Part shown: piece by piece, positions 13,553 through 24,639 of the stretch
How the letters are laid out: each line of letters starts with the position of its first letter
How positions within the stretch are numbered: position 1 is the first letter of the stretch
Assembly: GCA_000320545.1 (NCBI GenBank)
Contig: ADNK01000503.1
Coordinates: forward strand, 116,001-180,000
Direction of reading: 5' to 3'
DNA length: 64,000 nt
DNA from: Bigelowiella natans CCMP2755
Lineage: Eukaryota > Cercozoa > Chlorarachniophyceae
Made by a program: the position numbers and the translations under genes
The notes under the pieces: generated by a model
What the model saw: only the letters and a program-made list of their open reading frames with translations
Told to the model about the DNA's origin: nothing
Database searches by the model: none

Positions 13553-16044
13553 TTATATTGCGTACACACCCCAACTTCTTCTTGGTGCTGTATCATCTGT
13601 CTGGCCAATTCTTTGTCGTTTCTCTCCTGTAAAGATCGAGCCCACGAAAAGGCCAAGCTCCACCAGGAGCAGGGAGAATACCATCCACAATGCGACGATG
13701 AACATTTTGTAGTTGTTGCACATCTTATCATCAGAGTCGCTGTATGTGCAGTACTCATCCTTGCCTTCCCACTGAAGAAAAAAGATCATAATAAGAGAGA
13801 TAGCGAGAGAGAGGATCAGAGAGAGATTATAATCGCAGGCAGCAAAGATTATGATGAGTGCGAAACGAAAAAGCATCCAACAGCATTGCATTCATTTATT
13901 ATCACTTCTCCACAACATAGCAATAAAACTACGTGTCCAACACCATCTTCATCACAATATCTAGCTATCATCGTAGTCGCACCTCCAGAACGCTCACAGA
14001 TCCAGCAACAAAGGCCAAGACGATCATCAAGGCACAGACGAAGAAGTTCAGGAATGGCATGCTGCAATAGTAGACGTACAATTAACGGAAAGATTGCAAA
14101 TGTGATTGGCCAACTACTTCAAGGATATCGAGAGATAAGTGTATAAATGGTGGTTGATGCAGAGTTGAGACTATTCGTTGACTTACTCGAGGAATAGCCC
14201 GAGCTTCAGTTGCACGCAAAGAAGGGCGGAGTATAGAAATGTGAAGAAGAGAATCGTCGTTCCGAACCTCACATCAGATGCTACATGAAGGAAGAGAGAG
14301 AAAAAGAGAAAGAGAGAGAGAGAAATATTGCAAGGTTAGATAGGAATGAAGAAAGAGAAAGAGAGGATGTGGTTCGATTCTCACTTGCGAGCGGATTTTC
14401 TCCATCCTCCTCAAAGTTGTTGATAACAATTCCAGTGCCGAAACCTGAGTAGTTTGAAAAGTAGTTTTAACAAAGTATATGATACCACAGCACATCAGCG
14501 CACACGCGCAATTTACACATGAAACTAATAGTGAGATGTGAACTAGGGCTTAGAAGAAAGTACCAACGAGTGAGAAGAATCCCAGCACTGCATATCGGAC
14601 GAAAGGAAACCAATCCTGTCGTTGATAAGTTGTTGCAGCAGAGTAAGGCAGCAGCATTCAATGTCTTTATTAGATATCGAGAATAAGAGAGAGAAATCGT
14701 CATCTTCTACTCATCTACTACTATGCTGCTGCTGCTGCTGCTGCTACTGCGACTATACCAACCGACCGGCAACGACTTCCGGTAGCACCAGGATACCACG
14801 CCACAGGCCAGAATGAAAAGAATAGGAATTATGACTGCTGCACTCGCTGCTTGCTTGTCGTAGTCTTCCTTTGTCACTGAGTCGATACTTCCTCCCGCGA
14901 AGTTGCCCTAAGTGTGTTATCAAATATAACGATCATGATGATGATAATGAAGATGGTGATGATGATGCCAACCTGTAGATAACACAGAACTTCAATTAAT
15001 GGTAGTGAGTATATTCGCATTGTTGTTCCCATTTATCAATGGCTCTCTTCGTACAGTCGTCGTCATCATTATCATCATCATCATCATCACCAACAACATC
15101 ATCAACAGCAACCTGCTGGATCTGAACGTCTGCACACCCCATGTAGAAGCCATTTCCAGTCCTATAATATGACCAGAGAACATACATAGAAGAAAAATGA
15201 TAGAAGAGGGGAAGGAGAAAGTCTTTTATTCAAGAATAGGATAAAAGGCAGGAGGCAATCTCTCTTAGGAAAGACTGTGTTACGTGTAGTTCTTCATTAT
15301 TCGTCGTATCGTGTGATACTCACACTCCTTGCTGAGTTTCCCATGCCCATAGAACCACACAATTGCCTGCAGAGGAGAAGGAGGAGAAGGAGGAAATTAA
15401 TCAAGTATTCATTCTCTAATTCAAAACTTTGATTCTAAAGTAGCCCCCACCTCCTATACTAGTGATGCTACTAAATTGCTAGACTCCACGCACAATTCGA
15501 TGCGAATCGCGCATCTAGCGTACGAAAATAATAATGGTAATAATAACAATAACAATAATAGTGATGATAAGATACACACCTTCAAAGGATTCTGGGATGG
15601 TCACGGCGTTGTTCACAGTTAAAGCTATAGCACAGTACAACAGCAAGTAGATATCAATGCCCGCTGACTTATTATGTGATGTTGTTTGTTGTTGTCAATC
15701 AGCAAATCAGCATGGCCGTCGTACTTCCTGAAGTGGTGTTTGCGCATCCAGCATTGAAGTGCTGCGACAAGACATGACCGCTCTGGAAGAACGAATCTTG
15801 AGAACCTAGATATCAAGGAGGATGGAATTACAGCAAAACATTGAGTGCGGTTTATGATAAAGTAGCTTATTATTCTGGAAATGTAGCAGCCTTTCAGGAT
15901 ATAGTTCCCATCACCATCATTGTCATGCCAAAGTGATGATGGGTGTACATGATGACCTGCACCGCACTTGATCGCGATCGTTACACCGGTGTTTGCTCCC
16001 TGCGTAGGAGGGTAACGAAACAAGCTCAAATATATCAATATTAA

Positions 16045-16086
<42 letters not shown>

Positions 16087-16917
16087 TGTAGATTTGTGTC
16101 TGTACAAGTATTTATGGGACTTAATATCTAGGATACTATACCCGCCAAGTACTCGCCCCAACCAACAGCAGTAGGCGCATAGTTTATCAAAAGTGACGAC
16201 GTGCTTTGAGCATTACTTGTAATTCTATCTACTGTTAACAACTACTGTTCCCACTACTGCTACTGCTACTGCTACTACTACTACTATTACCGAGTCATCA
16301 GCCTGGGTGTGGGTTCCTGTGGTAGAGCACTCCCTATTATGTGGAGATAGGTCAGGGAAAATCGTTACATTTAACATTTAGTAGATAGGTCAATTAATAT
16401 CAGCTAAATTCCGCTCAATCGTTGATTCAGGTCAACATCCAAAAGATATTATTTTGAGAGAGAAAGAGGACTGAATGAAATGCTACCAATCCACCGTCAG
16501 GAAGCCACCTCGAGTAACCGCAGTAAGGGCCCCCTAAAAAATAAGAGCAGTATAGTATGTTCAAAAGCCGTGCTCCTCCTATAAAGTTGCTAGCATTGGA
16601 GTGCTTGCCACCATTCCCGCACCACCTGGCTCGTGTCATCGCAGGTTTCCAAAGTCTGACACATGGGAACCGTGCTCCCTACTCCACATCCTGGTGAGTG
16701 TTGTTGTTGTTTCAAATGTTGAATTGTGGTGATAATACATGTTTGGTTCAATCACTGTTTACTACAAACTGAAATCTTACGCAAATAATACCACCTTGGA
16801 TTCCGTTTGTTGGGGCAGCGTAAGAAGAGTATGTGTAGATTTTAGTGTTCTGAGTAAATAATTGAGTAGGGAACATGGGGAAGGAGGTAATCGTAATTTT
16901 AACGTTCAGAACCGAAT

Positions 16918-16955
<38 letters not shown>

Positions 16956-17255
16956 GATTATCGTTTTTCTGTATCTGTCTCTCTTGGTCCTTCCTATTTT
17001 GATAAACGTCATCCGTGCCATACTCGTCGATCATACGATTTATATCATTCAGATTATCATTACCCCGGTCCACTTTGCCTTTGTCCTTGCATTTGGACTC
17101 GTCAGCTTTGCGTCACCGAAAGCAACAGAAGCGCAATATAGCCTGCAGTGTTGTATTGGTGATGCTATAGATATTTGCTAATCTCTACACAAATGTACGC
17201 ATCCATTTTTTGTGTACCCTATCAACGAGGCTCGAAGGTAGGAAGCAGCAGTCAT
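13553..17255 (-). CDS. Secreted LPMO/chitin-binding-3-like domain fused to a multi-pass membrane region
   Basis: Sixteen phase-consistent exons give 383 aa: 17218-17255, 17064-17142, 16795-16849, 16626-16690, 16487-16533, 16291-16333, 15957-15999, 15580-15624, 15324-15366, 15113-15161, 14767-14907, 14564-14615, 14385-14444, 14187-14280, 13983-14061 and 13553-13771. A signal peptide (MTAASYLRASLIGLYCASVA) is followed by DAKLTSPNAR. A Cys-rich beta-type region contains GGFLTVDW, GNCVVLWAWETQQG and GFYMGCADVQI, wording typical of copper LPMO and chitin-binding-3 folds. About five hydrophobic helices follow from 14850 (IIPILFILACGVVSWCY, VLGFFSLVG, TILFFTFLYSALLCV, FFVCALMIVLAFVAG, MFIVALWMVFSLLLV). 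The mature N-terminus lacks the His expected of an LPMO, so enzymatic activity is doubtful. Fold assignment is by motif resemblance; the membrane part is unrecognised. The start was chosen because its exon end (phase 2) fits the next exon and supplies the signal peptide. Confidence 0.6.
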
Positions 17256-18685
17256 TGTCACTAGTTTTCGTGTCTGAATCAACGAAGATGCGTGAGGAGC
17301 TGTATGAGATCAATCTTTACCATCCAACTGACACTTTCATTACCAGCTTAATATTAGTCTTTGGAAAAGTTAATGGATCCCTTGCTTGAATGCCCTGTTG
17401 GGGGAGATATGCGCGAAGGGTTTTTGTTAGATGCAAGAGGTAGTGCAATAATGTCCTAATAGAGTTGCGAGTTCCAATCTCACCTTGCTAGTCCTCTATT
17501 GCTTGAACGATGATAATTCAGTCGTCGATGCACGATATGATGAAGCAAAGCAAGCTGTGTTATGTTACTTGCGGCTGCTCGCTTGTTATCTGTCAGAAAA
17601 TGATTGACAGCACCAGGAAATATTTACTCACATGTTTTTCGATAGATATAATTTATCAGAACATCATCCATCGTAGATTTGTATTATTTCTGATCCTATA
17701 TTTACGCAAGGATCATGATTGGCGGAGTTATTCGTTGTGATGTGCCCATCAAATAATTTTCTAATTTTAGCAGGTGGATTCGTGTAAAAAGATAGAAAAT
17801 GAAATACATTACAGTTGATTTTCATCAACACATCCTAACAAAACTACCATGGTCCTACAGTTCTAGGTCTAATTCGAAATGCGCGATATTTTCTGCGGCT
17901 GATAATCAAACTGGGGAGAAAACAGGCCATTTCATCGAGAATTTCACCAAAATCGTGAAAAAATGCTCATGTTCAATGGTCGGACAAATAGGTCTACCGC
18001 CACGCGTTAGAGTATGGTGACGTAACGTAGGGATTTGCCCGTCATCAGCAGCCGTTACAGTGCCACGTGCGCCATACGACCCTACTTAAGTCAAAGGGGC
18101 TTCTCAGCACGAAAATGCAGGCTCTTTCTTGATTCTATCTTTCGCATGTTTCGCGGTATGATATCTAATTTTGATAGGACGACATGCATTTGTTGGTGTT
18201 TCTGTTGGAAATTGGATCACGTTTAGGATGGAGATTGATGAACCTGGGTGATAAATACAATAAAAGGCATAAACCATCCCTACTCAATTCACTTTCTCCC
18301 CCCGATTGGAGGTAGGTTGAAGAGGAGGAGGGGAGGAGGAGGATGAGGAGGAAGAGGAGAAGAAGAATAAGATAGAAATATGCCGTAAATACTTGTAATA
18401 TTTTGTACTCAATTCTAAAGGTCTCCCCCTTGAAGTTCCAAATTTTGCCTGATGCGAAAAATCAGTTCTCTCGCAAAAACATTTTGCCTCAGAATTAGAG
18501 ATTCATTTAAACTTTGTGAATTACAAATCATTTTAATCATCGAGACTACCCTTTACCTCATCCAATGGAACTCTTTGATAAACATAGGTAATACAATTAA
18601 GAGAGCGGTCAAGACGCCGCTGATAAGCGCAATACAGATATTCGACGACTACGAATAAATATTGATTGAAGAGATAAAGATCAGA
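17256..18685. promoter_or_regulatory. Divergent promoter region shared by two surface-protein genes
   Basis: This AT-rich 1.4 kb lies between the starts of the LPMO-like gene (minus) and the DD3-3-like gene (plus). Short open frames occur but show no motif or consistent splice sites. A GAGGAG-rich purine tract sits at about 18318-18365. I see no clear core promoter element. Confidence 0.5.
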
Positions 18686-20958
18686 ATGAAGTCATACATC
18701 TTCCTAGTACTGGTCGCGTTCTTAGTCAACGCTGACCTGTACATGCACGCTCCGCCCGGGAACAATAACCGCAATCGTGAGAGGAAAAACAATCGAAACA
18801 ATGCCAACCGTCTTTTCGATTCACAGGTAGGAGATTTATGATGTTTTAATCTATAATTGTGCAGAGCTCAAACATTATATTTTCTTGGTGAGTGGACTAC
18901 ATTAGTTTTAATGTAGCATTGCAGTAGTATCATAAATGCTCCTCCTCACCACATCCACATAATGTCCTCAGAATAACGGCCAGGGAGGATACCCATACCG
19001 CGGTGATCCAAGGTAAGATGCTTTTCCTATGATGGCGATGATGATGATGATGATGATGGTGATGATGATGCTTCGCCGTAACGAGAAATGATTTTTAACG
19101 TTTAACTCTTCGCTAAGGATAATAATCATTCCACGCCATCTTTTCATTGAACATATGAGATTATTCTACTTCTTACCTCTTGCACTAGTTTGGTTGGAGA
19201 AGCCGATCCTGTGGTGTACTATCATGGCTCTTATCTCAACATCGAATGGACAAACCAGCATGCTTGTGGACCCAATCCAGACGTCCATTGCGAGGTTTGT
19301 AATGTGGCGCTTCCTTTGCATTTCCTTTCACATCATGAATGACAAGTGCTGACAATTAAATAATGTTGTTCTCAGCTTGTTATCCAGTTCGCTATTGACG
19401 CAGGAGACAACAACCAGTACACTTCAATGCCGGTAGGAATATAATGAGACGGAAACTGAAAGAACAGAGATAACGGGGAATGGGGAAACGGGCACATTTA
19501 TTATGTAGGAGATATTCTGCTGAACAAGAGAATTTAATATGCTGTAGGGATTAAGGGATGGATATCCAACCGGACACTGTACTGACACCCGAGGCAGCGC
19601 AAACGACAACGATGCCGCGGTAAGATCAATACTAAAAAATGATATGATGAGCATGGAGAGATCAAAGCGAGTCCTTTGAGTGATCTCCATTTGCAAGGAC
19701 ATTTGATGACAATGATATTAATTTTATTAGAGCTGTGAAGGTACAACCTGCGACGCTACATGCAATGCCACCCAGGTCGGCGCTTAAAATAGCAAACATC
19801 AAGAAGAAGAGGGCCCAATGCAGACGATGAGAATATAATCCTGTTGCACTAAAAGTCCGTTATAGGATTTGGCTGCCGATGTCTGCTTCTGCTGCTATCG
19901 TCTGATGATTGATTACAAATAATGTTGTTGGTTTTTTTCAAAGGCTGGGCACTGGGTTGCAAGGCAATTTCAGTCCGTGAACCAGAATAACAAGCAGCGT
20001 GCTGGAACAAACACTATCCCCGACCCTACGCAGCAAGGAAGCACGAATCTTGCAGGCAAAACTGCAGCTGAAAGAAACGCTTTCTACCGTGCCGCCTCCT
20101 CGACCGCTCGCGTCGAGAGAAACACAGGCACCTTGTGAGTACCTCAGTATATCATCATAACCCCTCATTCTCTTGATTTTCACCCTCCCACTTGGATGAC
20201 AAATGATTCGTATACTATACCACTACTCACGCACAACGATTTTGAGCCGCAAAATGCCCTATCTTATTCATCATTGTCTCCTCCATACTCCTCTTTAGTG
20301 ATTACGGTGTCGAATTTGGAATGCACGAGGATAACAAATGGTAGTGTTATTGCTGTTTTGTAGTGACTGTCACGATGCTCTTTCGGATAAACGTGCTTAT
20401 GAGAGTTTGTGTGCCTACACAAAGGTATGAGCGGTGCGCACACTCAGAGAGGAACAAAGGATTGTTTACTATCGACCAGCAACTGAACGTAAGAGGCCTC
20501 CACTAGCATAATCAATTACCTGTATATGCTGATAAAGGCCTCGCATCATCACCATCATCATCATCTCATTAATATCATCATTATATGCCCTTCCCCCCCA
20601 CAGAGAAACGATGCGCGCGCAACACGCCAGAATCCCAATGGCAACCGTCGTGGGCTTGAATGTCCTGAGGAAGCACATTACTATCCATACTGGACGCCTT
20701 CCCCTTGGTATGATATTGCAGTCTTGGTGTCGAACACTTCCTACTGCTCTTACTTTCAAGAAAATAGCCAAAACGTCGTTGCGTATGGGCAATGTTTGTG
20801 CCCCTTCCTCGATGCTGACGACATCCAAAGTGCACGTAACACTGCTGGGCACTTGTGCCCGATCGATAAGACCAAGTGCGAGCAATACGGGTACTGTACA
20901 ACAATCAATGACATACGCACACACGCAGAGAGAAAGAGGGGGGAAAAAGAATGTATAC

Positions 20959-21000
<42 letters not shown>

Positions 21001-22340
21001 AGTTATTAATGAGTGTGTGTGTGTGTGTGTGTGTGTTTGGACATGTTGATAGATACACGTGGCAAGAAGTTGCGGCGAAAACCAATGTTGCTCCTGACTG
21101 TCGGTACCATTCCTTCGGACGCGACAACCACCTTGGTAACACACTAGAGGTCGATGAGAATGGTGTCCCCATCACTCCGAAGAACGGCGAAGAGCCCAAG
21201 ACGGCGAAGTACCAATGGAAAGTGCCAGACTGGATCCCGAACGACTCCAAGCTCGTAATCCGTCTACGCTACAACATGTCAACGAATGACTACCCAAGCC
21301 ACCAGTTTGCAGAAGCAAGCGGTACTTTAGGAGTGGGAGTGGACGCCAATACCAACTGCCCTTGGTACTCAGGTAGTACAGCCTGCTCTGATGGTAACCC
21401 TGACTGTGCCACGGGAACTGGAGACAACAACGCCTTTTCATGTGGAACAGCTTTGACTGCAAATGCCATTCCCCTGTACAATCGGCCTTACGTGAACCTC
21501 TTCGATGAGCCAGCCACACGTTCATTCGCTTTATCGCTAGCCATCAACACTCATCAGACTGGTAGAACCTTCCAGGATCGATCCTACGTCTTCAAGGTGC
21601 AGAACAAACCTGCGAGTGTGCCGGCTGGAGCTACAATAACCAACCTTGGAGTAAGAGGACGACGGGGCAACATCGTGCAGTCGTATCCTGCTGTTGAGTA
21701 CGACTTCACTCCAACCATTTCCAAGTGCTCGCCTGGAGACTATCTGCATATCCAATTGCACGGCTCCGACTTCAACGCGCAACGTAACGCTAACAACGGT
21801 GAGGGGTGGGAGTACTCCGACCGGCACAACCTTGTCCAGATGTCTGAACGTGGAATGAACTACCCAATGCACCACTCCAAGTTCGACATGTTCTCAACAC
21901 TTGAGGAGCAACAGAAATGGGCCTGGGTTGGTCAGAAGCCTGCTCTGTGCGATACGAGCATTCAGGATGACAACAATGGCAATCAGAATAAATACCAAAA
22001 CTGTGGTAAGCTCAATATGGCTCCTAATCGTTTCCCTCTTAACCCTGAAGAAGGCCTGTACCGTTGCCACAGCAAGAGCACCTTCAATTATGCGTCCACG
22101 CGTAACAATAACTTCTCCAACCGGTCTCACAAAGCAGCCCTTGTAGGCAGTAACAAAGATGATGATGATGAGGAAGACAACACGGATGCAGCAGTCGTGG
22201 GTTCCATGGCAGCAGTGCTCGGAGTATCCCTTATCGGATTGGGCGCAGCTGTGTACATGAAATCAAAGGGCATTGCTTGCTTTGCAGCTGGTGCAAGCGC
22301 TGGAGGAGGTGGAGGAGGAGGAGTCGTCACTGCGATTTAG
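18686..22340 (+). CDS. DD3-3-like secreted/type I membrane protein
   Basis: Eleven phase-consistent exons encode 776 aa: 18686-18826, 18972-19012, 19189-19294, 19376-19432, 19548-19619, 19731-19775, 19944-20134, 20299-20340, 20364-20424, 20604-20890 and 21053-22340. A signal peptide (MKSYIFLVLVAFLVNA) precedes DLYMHAPPGNNNRN and ANRLFDSQNNGQGGY, the hallmark N-terminus of proteins annotated as DD3-3 after the Dictyostelium protein. Later landmarks are IEWTNQHACG, RQNPNGNRRGLECPEE, YYPYWTPSPWYDIAVL and IQLHGSDFNAQRNANNGEG. The ectodomain is Cys-rich with several N-glycosylation sites. An acidic stalk (KDDDDEEDN) leads to a C-terminal helix (VGSMAAVLGVSLIGLGAAVY) and a Gly-rich tail. Family function is unknown; extracellular display is inferred. 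The intron 20341-20363 is only 23 nt, and the last intron carries (TA)n and (GT)n repeats. Confidence 0.8.
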
Positions 22341-22729
22341 ATCCATTTCTTTCTGCAGCTTTTATCATTTAAAATTGCTATTGAAGACAAATATAAACAT
22401 GGATGTAGGTAGCGTGGTAATCTATGCCGGAAACGCACTGGTGGGTTTGTGACAACACACTACTCACATTGCATATTTCTGCAGAGAAAAGGCGAGTAGA
22501 ACGTGGACCACAGATGTCGCATGTTTTGTCAGATCTACTACTAATATTAAAGATTTCTTCCACGTTAATGTAGATTCCACAAGAATGCACACCTAGCCTT
22601 TTTCTTTCAAACTCAAACTCAAAAAAAGGATGAGAGAAGAGTAATTATGTGTTGTGCAAGGCGCCGCATTGCGCCTAGCAGCTGATGTGATGCCATGCAT
22701 GGTTGTGTCTTTGTTGCTTGTATCATTGC

Positions 22730-22765
<36 letters not shown>

Positions 22766-23030
22766 CAGTGTGTGTGTGTGTGTCGCATCCATGTGCATGC
22801 ATGAGGCAGCACAGCATGCTCATATACATGCACATCGTGTTTTAGCATTGTCAAGTAGTAAGCTATAGTGGTACGATGCTAGGATGCTAGGATGTCCACA
22901 TTCATGGCAAGCATGCTAGCAGCTGCGTGCATGCATGCAGCACATGCTAGCATGCGCCACTGCATTTGTGCGTCTGCTAATCTCATGCTGTACGTCTAGC
23001 TGTGCTGGTGTAGCTAGCGGCGATGCATAA

Positions 23031-23256
23031 TAGACACAGTAATAGCATATATATATAGTATATATATGATACTAAATGTCTATAATAAGTAGACACAGTA
23101 ATAGCATATATATATACAAGGAAACCAACAGATACAACTTAAGCGCTGTAGCCGCTGCATTGCATAGCTACATTAGGATGACCATTGAAAAAATTTAAAC
23201 ATTTCATTACATCCGTCTCATATATATTATATATATGATATTACATGTCTATAATA
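23031..23256. repeat. AT-rich direct repeats flanking dispersed element copy 1
   Basis: The unit TAGACACAGTAATAGCATAT occurs at 23031 and again at 23090. A second unit, TATATGATACTAAATGTCTA at about 23063, recurs with small changes at about 23233, on the other side of the core element. Confidence 0.7.
23141..23220 (+). repeat. Dispersed intergenic element, copy 1
   Basis: Begins AAGCGCTGTAGCCGCTGCAT, continues through GCTACATTAGGATGACC and TTGAA, and ends TTTCATTACATCCGTCTCA. The same ordered blocks recur at 32232-32310 and 58631-58729, always on the plus strand and always in a spacer downstream of a plus-strand stop codon. Confidence 0.8.
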
Positions 23257-23667
23257 TGCGTACATGCAATGCCCTTACTTCGATCGCTGACGGGTTTCTT
23301 CAAAGTCGCACAGTTGACAGAATTTACCGTGATAACGAGTACGTAGTTGATAAACAAAGCTATAAGTAGAAATCATAGAATAAAGTAGTTTATGTGGTTT
23401 CTTCTTCTGCAATAAGGGTAGCCGAATATGAAGCACCATCGCACTATAGCACGGAAGTCCGAGTGTATGTCCGATCAACAATTAGACATACGAGTAATAA
23501 CACATCCTTTACATCCTGTCGTGGCTATTGAGAAGATGCTCCAGTAGTGCTTTCTTTTGTTGGAAGATTTGTTTTCGTGACTCTGTCATCATTAATGCAA
23601 TATGGCTACAACCTATCCGTAGTCCGTAGCCCCTCAGATCACGCTATCATCACCAGATTATCGAAGC

Positions 23668-24603
23668 TCAATCCGCTTTGGTTGGTTTCAAATGCTTAAA
23701 GGCCGATAGATGCTTGGCGAATGCCGCATACTGACGGAAAGATTTGGAGCACGTACCACACTGATAATGGCATAAGCGAGCACGATTCAGAGAATGAGAC
23801 GACGCGTGGAGAAGTAGATATGAATCCAATGTGAGTATATGACTTGGACGTATCTCATGGCAGAAATCAACACACCAAAGCAACTATTTCCCGTTTCAAT
23901 TCGGGGTAATATTGCACTACTAGCAAGTAACTTGACCTTGTATGGCCTCTCACCGGTATGAACCCTTATATGCTGATTCATGTTCCCTCTTTGAGTGAAG
24001 GTCTTACCACAATGTGTACATTTGAATGGCCTCTCGCCGGTGTGTACCAGCTGGTGTCGGTTGAGGTTGCTCTTATTCGCAAAGGATCTATTGCACTGCG
24101 AACACAGCAAGTAGTAGTAGCGGAATAAACAAGGTCGGAAGAACATCAGGAATAAAACGACGAAATCGTTCAAGATGGAGCCATTTACCAGCTCGCAAGT
24201 AAACTTCCTTTTCTTCTCAGGAGGACGAGGTACTGTGAGCGAAAGGCTTCTCTTCATTGAGGAGCTGGGAGATCTACAACTACGACTACTACTACTACTA
24301 CTACTACTGCTGCTGCTACTTGTATAGCTGCTTGTTACTAGATCACTCCCCCCACCGGTGCCTGTTCCCGCTAAAGCAGCTGGAGAGGAGGAGATGGAAG
24401 AGGAGGATGATGGCCTACTTCGATTATTCGCTTGGTGGTGGAGACGATGATGATGGAAGCCTCCCAATGGACTGCTACTACATAGAGAACCAGTAGTTAC
24501 CAGAGCTGCTGCAGCAACATTAGCTAAAGATCTACTACCATCTCCGCTGCCAAGTGAATGAAGAGGAGGAAGGATATCACATATATTCCCACCTAGCAAG
24601 TTG

Positions 24604-24639
<36 letters not shown>

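Larger units (their letters stand above)
22341..23667. other. Convergent spacer with palindrome-rich sequence and repeat copies
   Basis: No gene is supported. It holds (GT)n at about 22732-22763, a GCATGC/GCTAGC-rich stretch at about 22880-23020, duplicated AT-rich units at 23031-23116 and 23226-23256, and copy 1 of a dispersed element at 23141-23220. Confidence 0.7.

Noticed and set aside
13484-14146. 220-aa plus-strand open frame
   Set aside because: It starts in a (TA)n array and runs antisense to two well-supported exons of the minus-strand membrane protein.
14371-14390. GGTTCGATTC resembling a tRNA B box
   Set aside because: It lies at an intron-exon border of a protein gene, with no A box or cloverleaf.
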